64,000 bases of DNA from Sporosarcina sp. FSL K6-2383 (lineage in GTDB: Bacteria > Bacillota > Bacilli > Bacillales_A > Planococcaceae). This document shows positions 45,055-53,253 of this stretch, piece after piece; the stretch's first letter is position 1; the number at the start of each line of letters is the position of its first letter. The notes under the pieces were generated by a model that saw nothing but the letters and a program-made list of their open reading frames with translations, searched no databases and was not told where the DNA came from. The stretch is taken from NCBI RefSeq assembly GCF_038618305.1, contig NZ_CP152017.1, positions 1,651,501-1,715,500 on the forward strand, read 5' to 3'. A program made the position numbers and the translations under genes.

Positions 45055-45083
45055 ATAGTAGCACTTAAATTTGTATAACGCAA
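45055..45083 (-). promoter_or_regulatory. Promoter of the crr-licT-PTS operon
   Basis: On the minus strand: -35 TTGCGT (45083-45078), 17-base spacer, -10 TACTAT (45060-45055), about 20 bases upstream of the RAT. Confidence 0.7.
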
Positions 45084-45229
45084 TAGGAAAATGATTTTTT
45101 TTACAGAACTGAATTTTTATCGGGCGCTAAGAGTGGAATAGTGTTTGTATTTTATAACTCCCTTGGCTTGAATTAAGCATTGAAGGGGTATGCTTGTATC
45201 GTGGTAAAACTGAAGGAGGTACAGCAAAG

Positions 45230-46024
45230 ATGTCAATTAATAAAGAACTACAGGTGTTAAAAGAATTCAAGTGTGCAAATCGTTCTGTGTTAAGTGCGTA
45301 TGTCAATACGAATCCAGCCGATCCTGATCAGCTAAAAGGGGCGTGGAAAATCCATTTAAAAAGTGGTTTGAAGCGAATAGAAGAGTATATAACTGCCTCC
45401 AAAGATGACAATGAACTGAAAGCGTTTAAAGTAGTGAAGGAAAAAGTTGTGAATGAAATTGAGGGTCATCAGAATGAATTGCACAAAGGAGTTGTAATTT
45501 TTGCTTCAGAAAATCCTAGTTTGTGGTCGGTCCACTATGTACAGGTGCATGTACGAACGAGCTTTCATTGGGAGGATCATCCGGTAGTAGAAGAGATGGA
45601 ATATATGTATAAGGCTTATCCAGAAGCTGGAATTGTCTTGCCGAGTTTTGGGGAGGTACGCATACTAGATACAGCAATGGGATTCCTGCATGACGAACTG
45701 ATTTATGATTTTGAACCAAATCTTCAGGGATGGGGCGATCGCAAGAAAGTGACAGAAGATGATCATCCGGCAATTGGAAGCAGTAAAGTAGACCAATTAG
45801 AACCTCGACTGAAAGAAAATTTGGGACGTTTTTATAAAGGGATGGGTGAGATTGTTGACAAGTTGAAGAAAGAGCGTGGATGGAAGGAGATTCATGTGGC
45901 CGGCGAAGCAGAGCTAGCCAATGCATTCGCTGCAACCTTGCGAGAAAAGCCTGCAAGTTGTATTTATAAAAATTTAAACAACAGTAAACCTTATGAGGTA
46001 CTCCATCAAGTTTTTGAAAAATAA
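45230..46024 (+). CDS. VLRF1 family aeRF1-type release factor
   Basis: 264 residues from ATG 45230 (AAGGAGG 10 bases upstream; the 45194 start has none). It opens with LQVLKEFKCANRSVLSAYVNTNP, the pattern of bacterial aeRF1/VLRF1 proteins, and has a middle domain with VVEEMEYMYKAYPEAGIVLPSFGEVRILD features. In eukaryotes related Vms1 releases peptides from stalled 60S subunits. The bacterial members are predicted tRNA-acting release factors. Its function in Bacillales is only partly known. Monocistronic. Confidence 0.82.
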   Translation: MSINKELQVLKEFKCANRSVLSAYVNTNPADPDQLKGAWKIHLKSGLKRIEEYITASKDDNELKAFKVVKEKVVNEIEGHQNELHKGVVIFASENPSLWSVHYVQVHVRTSFHWEDHPVVEEMEYMYKAYPEAGIVLPSFGEVRILDTAMGFLHDELIYDFEPNLQGWGDRKKVTEDDHPAIGSSKVDQLEPRLKENLGRFYKGMGEIVDKLKKERGWKEIHVAGEAELANAFAATLREKPASCIYKNLNNSKPYEVLHQVFEK

Positions 46025-46124
46025 CACGTCTGTTGATTAACCATTTACTTGCATAAATCGCAGGTAAATAAAGGCTTGAAAATCACTTTTTTCACTAAAT
46101 CGTTGCAGGTTCACTCTAGACTAA

Positions 46125-46218
46125 CTATTCACGACATCATTACCAAGGAGGTTAATGTATCTAGAAATGACGAAGTCATTTCTAGATACATTATTTTCGG
46201 TCATCTTGTTGTGAATAG
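46125..46218. repeat. Nested palindrome, 94 bp
   Basis: The inner perfect 19 bp arms TAATGTATCTAGAAATGAC / GTCATTTCTAGATACATTA have a GAA loop (46153-46193). The outer arms CTATTCACGACA / TGTTGTGAATAG match in 11 of 12 positions. The layout resembles a MITE. Confidence 0.7.
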
Positions 46219-46303
46219 CTGCCTGTCGCGTACCTACACTGTTTAAGTGAAAAATACAGTTGTTTGAAAAGAAAAGAATAAATGACTTTCTATAGAGGCT
46301 GTA

Positions 46304-46331
46304 AGTGCCCGAAGATGAAATTTCGGGCACT
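46304..46331. repeat. Perfect 10 bp hairpin
   Basis: AGTGCCCGAA / TTCGGGCACT with an 8-base loop. There is no long T run, so terminator function is doubtful. Confidence 0.65.
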
Positions 46332-46433
46332 CTTGCACGTTGTACAAGGTATTCTCACTTTACTTTTAGCAAGTTTTATCAGAAAGTGACACTACCTAAA
46401 ATAACAGTGAAAAAGACCATGGTAGAAGATTCA

Positions 46434-46459
46434 GCCGCCAAAATTGTATCTTTGGCGGC
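46434..46459. repeat. Perfect 9 bp GC-rich hairpin
   Basis: GCCGCCAAA / TTTGGCGGC with an 8-base loop. Confidence 0.65.
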
Positions 46460-46572
46460 CCTCTCCAATTAAAAAACCCTCTATTCCCTTGTCTTCAAAA
46501 GCATTAGCACTTTGTGTATCTGTATTTTTGTAGAGTGACGGATGAACGACCACCATACGATTACCGAACAGA

Positions 46573-46607
46573 ATGTGTAGGATGCGACGAAGTCGTATCC
46601 TACACAT
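46573..46607. repeat. 16 bp hairpin with GAA loop
   Basis: ATGTGTAGGATGCGAC / GTCGTATCCTACACAT pair in 15 of 16 positions. The centre GACGAAGTC is the same as in the palindrome at 46153-46193. Confidence 0.68.
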
Positions 46608-46896
46608 AAAATATCTCGGCTATTGTAGAGAAGTCATTCAATCCAGAGCGAGACAAAAGAAAACTTTACGCAGAGTATCTAGTGTTTGATTAAGTTATTT
46701 TTTGGTTAATCAACAGGCCTGGAAAAATAATTGTATTCTAAAAGAACTAATTTTCTCATTATGAGTGAAGTTAGTTTTTTTACCGATTAAATTCATTCTA
46801 CAAGGTAGAACACCTCGCCCACAAGACGAATAACATAGCTATGGGTAGAGAAATGGGCTAGCGTTTTGCTATTTTAGAAGAAGGGATGTGTGAGTG

Positions 46897-48717
46897 ATGC
46901 AATTTTTTTATACAGTTCGCCAGGGTGATACATTGGAGCATATCGCTAGGCGCTGGGAGCTTCCGGTGAAATCGCTGATTGCGGCGAATAATTTGATGCC
47001 TCCATATACACTCTCAATAGGGAAACAATTGTCCATACCGCCCGGCGTCGATTTGTATCGTGTTCAGTCAGGAGATTCCGTGTATCGGATTTCCCAACAG
47101 TACGGTGTACCAGTTGCGTTGATTACTGAAGTCAATCAGCTAATGCCACCGTATATTCTTCATGTCGGACAAATATTAAAAATTCCACGAGGTGTTCCTT
47201 ATTATGTTGTGCAGTCGGGTGATACATTGGATGCTATTGCTCAGCGCTATAATGTGACATCATCAGGACGCAGTGATCCCGGGTTAATTCAGAAGGTGAA
47301 CGAACTGCCGTCTACAATGATTCAAGTGGGAATGAAGTTGACCATCCCTTATGCTTTTGCGGGTGATTATGGTTTTATTGCTTATACATCTAATCGTGGT
47401 GGTCAATTTGATATTTGGATTTTGAATTTACGAACGGGTGAGCAAAAACAACTGACAAATAACCTAGGCGATGTTTACTCACAACCGACGTGGTCCCCGG
47501 ACAGTAATCGAATCGCATTTGTAGGGGAAAATAGGGTGCTCTATGTTATTTATGTCACGACTGGACTAATCGCAGGCGTCGACCAGTTGGATGAAGGAGG
47601 AAATTTTAGCCTAGATTGGTCCCCGGATAGTTCAAGTGTGGCGTATACAGCCCGGGGCAACATTATGCTCTATAACGCCACGCTTCATGCGGCTAAAACG
47701 ATAGTGCAGCCACGCGCATCAGACGTTGGATGGTTTCCGACAGGTACGGAATTATTATTTCAAGCACCTGATGACGCTGGGATAAGCCAGCTATTCCAGA
47801 TTGCAACAAACGGCACAAGTAGACGACAAATTACCCGAAATACGGACGGTCCGCTTCATGATGCTCGTCTATCGCCTGATGGAACATTTGCCCTTTATAC
47901 AACGCCGGGTGCAAGTATTTCAATTATTTACACAGTGGAGCTTGCAACAGGCCGAGTATTTGAAATAAAGGGCGGCCCACTAGCCAAAAATTATTCCCCG
48001 ACTTGGTCTCCAGATTCATCACAGATTGCCTATAGTGCAACAGCTTTTGACGATAGAGGCTATTTCTCGCAACTGAGAACGGTTGAACGACAAGGGGAAA
48101 ATGATAGAGTTTGGGCAATTTCAAATTGCTTTTCGACACCCGTGACTTGGTCCTCAGATAGCATAACATTTGCGTATCTATCTGGCTGTAAGGAACAGCA
48201 AGCTGCCAATGAAATATGGGTAGTCAATCTAAATCATCCGGCTCCAATTCAACTTTTGGAGGGGGAGACAATACTGGCGTTACAATGGTCTCCAAAGCCC
48301 ATTATGGACTTGGAAAAAAAGGAGTTTACGAGCGAGCTTTTTGGAGTGAATTTTCAATATCCCGCGACTTGGCAGCGGGTTAATGACGTGCGATATGAAG
48401 GTGCCGATGGCTTTTTTCAAATATCCGCTCTTTTTGGATCAGATAATATTGAGGAAGTCTGTCATGCAGAAGCCTACCAACAAATGATGCCCTATGGTTC
48501 GACACCTCGCATAATGCAATCTCAAAATCCATACGAACAGACCTGTACAATCCTACCATCCAGCGATCAGCCCGCGGACATGAATGGTCAGGCAGCTTAT
48601 ATTGCTGCTTACCCAAGTCCGATGACAATTGATGGGATGGATTATAATTATTTTATCCTTTGGGCGGATGAGGAGCATATTGAGGGCATAGCTGCTACGG
48701 TAATGTTTCTACCATAA
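46897..48717 (+). CDS. LysM protein with TolB-like beta-propeller
   Basis: About 606 residues. Three LysM modules come first (about residues 1-50, 51-97, 98-150; YTVRQGDTLEHIARRW, YRVQSGDSVYRISQQY, YVVQSGDTLDAIAQRY). A six-bladed PD40/TolB-like propeller follows (about 160-470), with repeated WSPDS motifs, e.g. PTWSPDSNRIAF, LDWSPDSSSVAY and PTWSPDSSQIAY. The last 130 residues form another domain with FGVNFQYPATWQRV. There is no signal peptide, so it may act on spore or wall peptidoglycan after cell lysis or in the mother cell. Start at ATG 46897. Function unknown. Confidence 0.85.
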   Translation: MQFFYTVRQGDTLEHIARRWELPVKSLIAANNLMPPYTLSIGKQLSIPPGVDLYRVQSGDSVYRISQQYGVPVALITEVNQLMPPYILHVGQILKIPRGVPYYVVQSGDTLDAIAQRYNVTSSGRSDPGLIQKVNELPSTMIQVGMKLTIPYAFAGDYGFIAYTSNRGGQFDIWILNLRTGEQKQLTNNLGDVYSQPTWSPDSNRIAFVGENRVLYVIYVTTGLIAGVDQLDEGGNFSLDWSPDSSSVAYTARGNIMLYNATLHAAKTIVQPRASDVGWFPTGTELLFQAPDDAGISQLFQIATNGTSRRQITRNTDGPLHDARLSPDGTFALYTTPGASISIIYTVELATGRVFEIKGGPLAKNYSPTWSPDSSQIAYSATAFDDRGYFSQLRTVERQGENDRVWAISNCFSTPVTWSSDSITFAYLSGCKEQQAANEIWVVNLNHPAPIQLLEGETILALQWSPKPIMDLEKKEFTSELFGVNFQYPATWQRVNDVRYEGADGFFQISALFGSDNIEEVCHAEAYQQMMPYGSTPRIMQSQNPYEQTCTILPSSDQPADMNGQAAYIAAYPSPMTIDGMDYNYFILWADEEHIEGIAATVMFLP

Positions 48718-48723
48718 AAATAC

Positions 48724-48763
48724 GAAAAAAGCGTGCTCCTTTACGAAGGACCACGCTTTTTTC
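48724..48763 (+). terminator. Terminator after the LysM gene
   Basis: GAAAAAAGCGTG-TCCTT pairs with AAGGA-CACGCTTTTTTC. It is also the left boundary of repeat copy 2. Confidence 0.82.
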
Positions 48764-49210
48764 ATCCCCGAATTAAGGGAGTGCACTCGGAAAATTTGAT
48801 TGTTTTTTCAATTACACAAACTGTTTTTCGACGATCTTATTATGCCCGTCAGTGCAGTTTGATAGGGCTGATCTGCGAAGCCACATGGGCTGGATTGTCA
48901 CAAGTAGTGAGGTGTGAACATTTCCTGATGCAGTCAGTGTACAAGTTGCACTTTCACAAAAAACTTACTTTTACTGCTCGGTGTAACACTTGCTAATTAA
49001 CCAAATTACTCAGTTTACAACTTGGTGAAAGGAATCTTCATAGTAAATCTGATTCCTGACGAGTGTACCTTGCTAGCAAAACAAATTTTCCGCCAAGGTT
49101 GTGCAGTTCAGTCGAAAAGTAGGTTTGTAGGTAGCTCGTCTACAAGTCTACATCTTCGATTGTTTCACCTTGTAGTTTCTGTATACCCGGATGGAATGAA
49201 GGTAAACCAC
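48724..49210. repeat. Dispersed ~400 bp intergenic repeat, copy 2
   Basis: Same ordered blocks as 5404-5848, with small insertions and deletions. As in copy 1, it begins with a terminator hairpin a few bases after a stop codon. The long-range inverted pair CGGAAAATTTG / CAAATTTTCCG is preserved. It ends about 12 bases before the stop of the convergent ilvB. Confidence 0.7.
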
Positions 49211-49221
49211 TAATTAAAAAA

Positions 49222-50895
49222 TTATTCTTCGATCATTTCTTCATTGCTAGCGCCGGGCGGAACAATCGGGTAGACATTGGCCTCCTCGGTTACTTCAAAT
49301 TCCATAATAACGGGACCGTCAATAGCGAAAGCCATCTCGATAATTGTTTCTGCTTCTTCTAAATTCCTGGCAGACAAGCCGTGTGCCCCGAACGTTTTAG
49401 CCATGTTGGAAAAATCCGGTGAACTAATCCTTACCGCAGAATAGCGATTATTGAGAAATAACTGTTGCCATTGTCTGACCATGCCGAGATAGCCGTTTTT
49501 GAGAATAGCAACTTTAACATTTAAACCAAGGTCAACAGCTGTCATGATTTCTTGTACATTCATTTGGAAACTACCATCCCCACTTATGCAGACGACTTGT
49601 CGGTCGGGAAAGGCAACAGCAGCACCGATTGCGGCAGGTAATCCGTACCCCATTGTTCCCAGTCCACCAGATGTTAGAAAGGAACGTGGCGTCCTAAATT
49701 GATAATGATGCGCTGTCCAAATTTGATGTTGACCGACGTCAGTCGAGATAATCGCGTCCCTGTTCGTCATGTTATCGATGCACCGAATCACTTCCTGAGG
49801 CGTCAATTGCCCATTCTCTGAGGGCTTGAATGCTGGAGCATGTTTAGCCCATGTATGAATCTTGTCATGCCAAGCAGTATGATCTATCTTTGGAATTCGG
49901 GCAAGTATCCCTAATAATACTTGTTCCACGGAGCCTTGTAGGGCGATATCAATTTCAATATTTTTATTTAACTCAGCATTGTCAATATCGATTTGAATTT
50001 TAAAGGAATGCGGGGAGAAGGCTTTGCGATTTCCCGAAACACGGTCACTAAAACGCACGCCCAGACAAACAATGACATCCGCCGCTTGAATCGAACGATT
50101 AGCTGCCACTGTTCCATGCATTCCAAGCATTCCAAGATGTAGGGGGTGTTCGGATGGAAAAGCACCAATCCCCATTAAAGTAGTCACGATAGGAAAGTTA
50201 CAGCGACTGATTAGTTCCTGTAGTAAGGCAGGACTATTTCCCGCAATACTACCTCCACCTACTATTAATATAGGTTGTTTTGCCGTGGACAAGCGTTTAG
50301 TTACTGTCTCAAGCTTAGCCTCGTCTATTTCTAGGTTTGGTGAATAACCTTCTATATAAATAGATTGTTTTCCGGTATTTTCATAAGGGGATGCAAGTAA
50401 TGTCGTCATAACATCCTTTGGCAAATCTATGAGCACGGGACCAGGGCGTCCAGTTGTTGCGATATGAAAGGCTTCTCTAATAATACGAGGTAACTCAGCT
50501 GGATCTGTCACAATATAATTTTGTTTTGTGACGGACATCGTCATGCCAAAAATATCGACTTCTTGAAAGCTATCCAAGCCAAGTAGATGTGTCGGAACTT
50601 GACCTGTCAGGACGATAAGTGGAACGGAATCCATATAGGCAGTTGCAATCCCTGTAATGGTGTTCGTCGCACCAGGTCCACTTGTGACCAAGGTGACGCC
50701 CGGCTTGCCTGTCGCCCTAGCGTAGCCATCTGCAGCATGGGCCGCAGCTTGTTCATGCCGCACAAGTACATGTTGGATATTATCGCAATCAAATAAGGCA
50801 TCATAGATGGGTAGAACTGCACCTCCAGGATAGCCAAAAATCGTGTCGACTTCTTGCTCTAGCAATAGTTGAATTAACATTTCAGCTCCATACAA
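49222..50895 (-). CDS. ilvB: Acetolactate synthase large subunit
   Basis: 557 residues, a thiamine diphosphate enzyme. Catalytic Glu in VRHEQAAAHAADGYA (about residue 48), FAD-domain region GMLGMHG, and the ThDP motif GDGSFQMNVQEIMTAVDLGLNVKVAILKNG in the C-terminal domain (GDG about 435, NNG-type end). It condenses two pyruvates, or pyruvate with 2-oxobutyrate, for branched-chain amino acids. Start is a TTG (50895) with AGGAG 9 bases upstream. No small subunit ilvH, ilvC or leu genes are nearby, so it is an orphan copy; a catabolic AlsS role is less likely given its anabolic FAD-type motifs. Confidence 0.9.
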   Translation of the reverse strand: MYGAEMLIQLLLEQEVDTIFGYPGGAVLPIYDALFDCDNIQHVLVRHEQAAAHAADGYARATGKPGVTLVTSGPGATNTITGIATAYMDSVPLIVLTGQVPTHLLGLDSFQEVDIFGMTMSVTKQNYIVTDPAELPRIIREAFHIATTGRPGPVLIDLPKDVMTTLLASPYENTGKQSIYIEGYSPNLEIDEAKLETVTKRLSTAKQPILIVGGGSIAGNSPALLQELISRCNFPIVTTLMGIGAFPSEHPLHLGMLGMHGTVAANRSIQAADVIVCLGVRFSDRVSGNRKAFSPHSFKIQIDIDNAELNKNIEIDIALQGSVEQVLLGILARIPKIDHTAWHDKIHTWAKHAPAFKPSENGQLTPQEVIRCIDNMTNRDAIISTDVGQHQIWTAHHYQFRTPRSFLTSGGLGTMGYGLPAAIGAAVAFPDRQVVCISGDGSFQMNVQEIMTAVDLGLNVKVAILKNGYLGMVRQWQQLFLNNRYSAVRISSPDFSNMAKTFGAHGLSARNLEEAETIIEMAFAIDGPVIMEFEVTEEANVYPIVPPGASNEEMIEE

Positions 50896-51051
50896 AATAA
50901 ATCACTCCTGCATAGTTGTTTTTTAGATGAATAGAACTTTATCAGAACATTCGGAAATAGATTGTGATTTAAATCACGATCTATAAATTTGTATAAAAAA
51001 TCAAAAAATGTTCATTCTACTATAGAAAATAAAAATGAAGGAGGTCATCTG

Positions 51052-51564
51052 TTGAAAAAGTTTTCAATTATTACTGCTGCCCTGTTCCTTAGTCTTTCGT
51101 TGATGGGGTGCGGTATGAATAAATCAAAGGACAATGCTGCAAATGACAAAGTGGAAGATAAGGTAACAGACCAAACAGAATCGGATATGTCGACAAATGA
51201 TAATACTGTCAACAAGGAAGACAATAAAGAAGAAAATCGACTAGAAGTTGCAGATGAAGCAGCGGATCGGATTGCGGAAATGGAAGAAGTTGAAAGTGCA
51301 AACGTTATTGTCACAAATCAAAACGCTTATGTAGGAGTCGTTCTGCATGAAGGGGTGGAAGGGACAACGCAAATTGAGGACAAAATTGCGGAGGAAGCTA
51401 GAGCGGCCAATGCAGATTTTAACAACGTTTATGTGTCGATGAATCCAGATTTTGTTCAACAAACTACCGATTATGGAAATAAAATAAGAGCAGGTGAACC
51501 AGTGGAAGGGTTCTTCGAGGAATTTTCCGATATGGTCAAAAGGGTTTTCCCGGACGCTCATTAA
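51052..51564 (+). CDS. YhcN/YlaJ family sporulation lipoprotein
   Basis: 170 residues from TTG 51052 (GGAGGT 7 bases upstream). The signal LKKFSIITAALFLSLSLMGC ends in a lipobox. An Asp/Asn-rich linker follows, then the YhcN domain with DEAADRIAEMEEVESANVIVTNQNAYVGVVL. YhcN and YlaJ are spore membrane lipoproteins that affect germination and outgrowth. Monocistronic; sporulation control expected but no sigma site was identified. Confidence 0.88.
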   Translation: MKKFSIITAALFLSLSLMGCGMNKSKDNAANDKVEDKVTDQTESDMSTNDNTVNKEDNKEENRLEVADEAADRIAEMEEVESANVIVTNQNAYVGVVLHEGVEGTTQIEDKIAEEARAANADFNNVYVSMNPDFVQQTTDYGNKIRAGEPVEGFFEEFSDMVKRVFPDAH

Positions 51565-51795
51565 AATAACAACCTAATCATTGGAAATAGAAGTAATTAA
51601 TTGTGAAATGTCAAGAGTTCCTTCCTTTATTCTTGAATAAACAACCCAATTACGACAAATCTGTGACAATTCTTATTTCTTCCACTAATCGACAATATTT
51701 TCACTTTAATTGTTGTACGATAAGCAAGTTGCTTCAGAACAAACAAAGAACTCACAACTAGGCTGAAGTAGAATAAATCATTTGGAGGAAGAGTT
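51565..51795. other. Gap with the promoter region of the Spo0E-like gene
   Basis: About 230 AT-rich bases with no gene seen other than the small one that follows. Confidence 0.3.
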
Positions 51796-51960
51796 GTGAA
51801 AATCGTATTAAAGAAAAAAGTCTTGTCGTTGAAGATTCGTAATAAAAGAAAAATAATGTATTTGAAGGCCGAGAAATTTGGTTTTACCCACCCAGAAGTT
51901 GTCGCTCATAGCCAAGCATTAGACGCTTTACTAAATAGATATCAAAAAATTGTATCCTGA
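51796..51960 (+). CDS. Spo0E-like aspartyl-phosphate phosphatase
   Basis: 54 residues from GTG 51796 (GGAGGAA 7 bases upstream), too short for a routine ORF scan. The C-terminal part carries the family motif S-x-x-L-D-x-L-L-N-x-Y as SQALDALLNRYQKI (about residues 39-52), preceded by a helix KAEKFGFTHPEVVAH. Spo0E-type proteins dephosphorylate Spo0A-P and hold back sporulation. The basic N-terminus (KKKVLSLKIRNKRK) is longer than needed; GTG or the ATG at codon 21 could start it. A strong terminator follows. Confidence 0.85.
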   Translation: MKIVLKKKVLSLKIRNKRKIMYLKAEKFGFTHPEVVAHSQALDALLNRYQKIVS

Positions 51961-51975
51961 ACAGAATAGTAATTA

Positions 51976-52019
51976 ATAAAAACGATTTGCTTTAGTAATG
52001 AAGCAAATCGTTTTTATTA
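51976..52019 (+). terminator. Terminator after the Spo0E-like gene
   Basis: AATAAAAACGATTTGCTT pairs perfectly with AAGCAAATCGTTTTTATT around an 8-base loop. Confidence 0.88.
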
Positions 52020-52127
52020 TTAGTAAAATGAATTTGTGTATATTTATTCGCAAAGATGGATGATTAGAAATGCGTAATAAATTAGAATATGTAAGCGCTT
52101 TAATTTTCTAAACATTTAAAATAGTGG

Positions 52128-52156
52128 TTGACTAGTGCATTTGAACAGTGTACCAT
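52128..52156 (+). promoter_or_regulatory. Promoter of the ABC importer operon
   Basis: -35 TTGACT (52128-52133), 17-base spacer, -10 TACCAT (52151-52156). A partial cre-like string ATGTAAGCGCTTTAA lies about 40 bases upstream (52089-52103). Confidence 0.6.
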
Positions 52157-52225
52157 TACGGATAATTATTGCTGCGAAATAAATAAAAATAAAGCGAGCA
52201 ATATAGAAAAAAGGGGGAACATGGC

Positions 52226-53236
52226 ATGAAGAGTAGTTGGTTAAAATATGCAGTGGCACTATTGAGTGTTGTATTCGTCCTTGCTGCATGTGGTGGCGGT
52301 GGAACAGATAAAGTAGCCGATACACCAAACGATGATAAAGAGACAGCATCGGTAACAGAAAAATATAAAGTGGGAATGACACAAATCGTTGAGCATCCAT
52401 CTTTGAACGCGGCGGCGGAGGGTTTTAAAGCAGCGTTAGCAGATGCAGGCCTTGATGTAGAGTATGTTGAGAAAAATGCACAGAATGATCAAAGTATAAA
52501 TACAACAATTGCCAATGACTTAGTCAGTTCAGGCGTAGATTTAATATTTGCGAACTCAACACCTAGTGCACTAGCAGCTGCTGTTGCAACACAAGATATT
52601 CCGATTGTCTTTACATCCGTGACAGATGCAGTAGGTGCCGAGCTTGTAGCATCAAATGAAAGCCCTGGAGGCAATGTAACTGGAACAATTGATAATCACC
52701 CAGAAGCCATTCCGGCAACTATGAAGTTCATGAAAGAACAATTAGGCGTAGAAAATGTTGGGATGGTTTTTAACGCGGGAGAGCCAAATTCACGAGCGCA
52801 GGTGGATGCAGTGAAAGAAATTTTGAAAGATATGGGCATGACTGTGAAAGAAGCGCCTGTGGCAACATCCGCTGATGTTAAACAAGCTTCTGAATCACTG
52901 ATTGGAAAAGTAGATGCATTCTATATTATTACAGATAACACGGTTGTATCGGCACTTGAATCAGTAATTGATGTCGCGAATTCGAATCAGCTTCCATTGT
53001 TGGTTGGTGAATTTGACTCTGTCAAACGTGGTGGTCTAGCTGCATATGGTTTCGAATTTTACGATATCGGTTATGAAGCAGGGCAAATGGCTGTTAAAAT
53101 CCTTAAAGGTGAAAGTAAGCCAGCTGATATACCTGTTCAAGTTCCACAAAATTTGAGATTTGTTATGAATAAAGCAACAGCTGATATCTTGGGTCTTGAT
53201 ATTAAAGATGAATGGAACGCTGAATTTACTGAATAA
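52226..53236 (+). CDS. ABC substrate-binding lipoprotein (TrpX-type, PF04392)
   Basis: 336 residues. Signal ends at lipobox LAACGGG. The mature domain is of the ABC_sub_bind family: KVGMTQIVEHPSLNAAAEGFKAAL, DLIFANSTPSALAAAVATQDIPIVFTSVTDAVGAEL, and GNVTGTIDNHPE. Type I periplasmic-binding fold. In streptococci the same three-gene layout imports tryptophan (TrpXYZ), but specificity varies and no T-box is visible here. Start ATG 52226 with AAGGGGG. First of three genes. Confidence 0.87.
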   Translation: MKSSWLKYAVALLSVVFVLAACGGGGTDKVADTPNDDKETASVTEKYKVGMTQIVEHPSLNAAAEGFKAALADAGLDVEYVEKNAQNDQSINTTIANDLVSSGVDLIFANSTPSALAAAVATQDIPIVFTSVTDAVGAELVASNESPGGNVTGTIDNHPEAIPATMKFMKEQLGVENVGMVFNAGEPNSRAQVDAVKEILKDMGMTVKEAPVATSADVKQASESLIGKVDAFYIITDNTVVSALESVIDVANSNQLPLLVGEFDSVKRGGLAAYGFEFYDIGYEAGQMAVKILKGESKPADIPVQVPQNLRFVMNKATADILGLDIKDEWNAEFTE

Positions 53237-53253
53237 ATAGGAGATGAGATTGC

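Larger units (their letters stand above)
46025..46896. other. 870 bp intergenic gap rich in perfect palindromes
   Basis: No gene is supported here. Four long hairpins are listed separately. The open frames seen on both strands around 46049-46330 are by-products of the palindrome. An additional weak GAACTAA / TTAGTTTTTTT hairpin near 46743-46782 could be a terminator. Confidence 0.6.

Noticed and set aside
46049..46330. Overlapping 65-69 codon frames on both strands
   Set aside because: Created by the 94 bp palindrome; no ribosome sites and no sensible protein.
52089..52103. Catabolite-response (cre) site before the ABC importer
   Set aside because: ATGTAAGCGCTTTAA matches the left part of the consensus but lacks the final CA; kept only as a remark.
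52020..52225. T-box or tryptophan leader for the TrpX-type importer
   Set aside because: No T-box sequence, specifier loop or terminator pair is visible in the leader; tryptophan specificity stays unproven.
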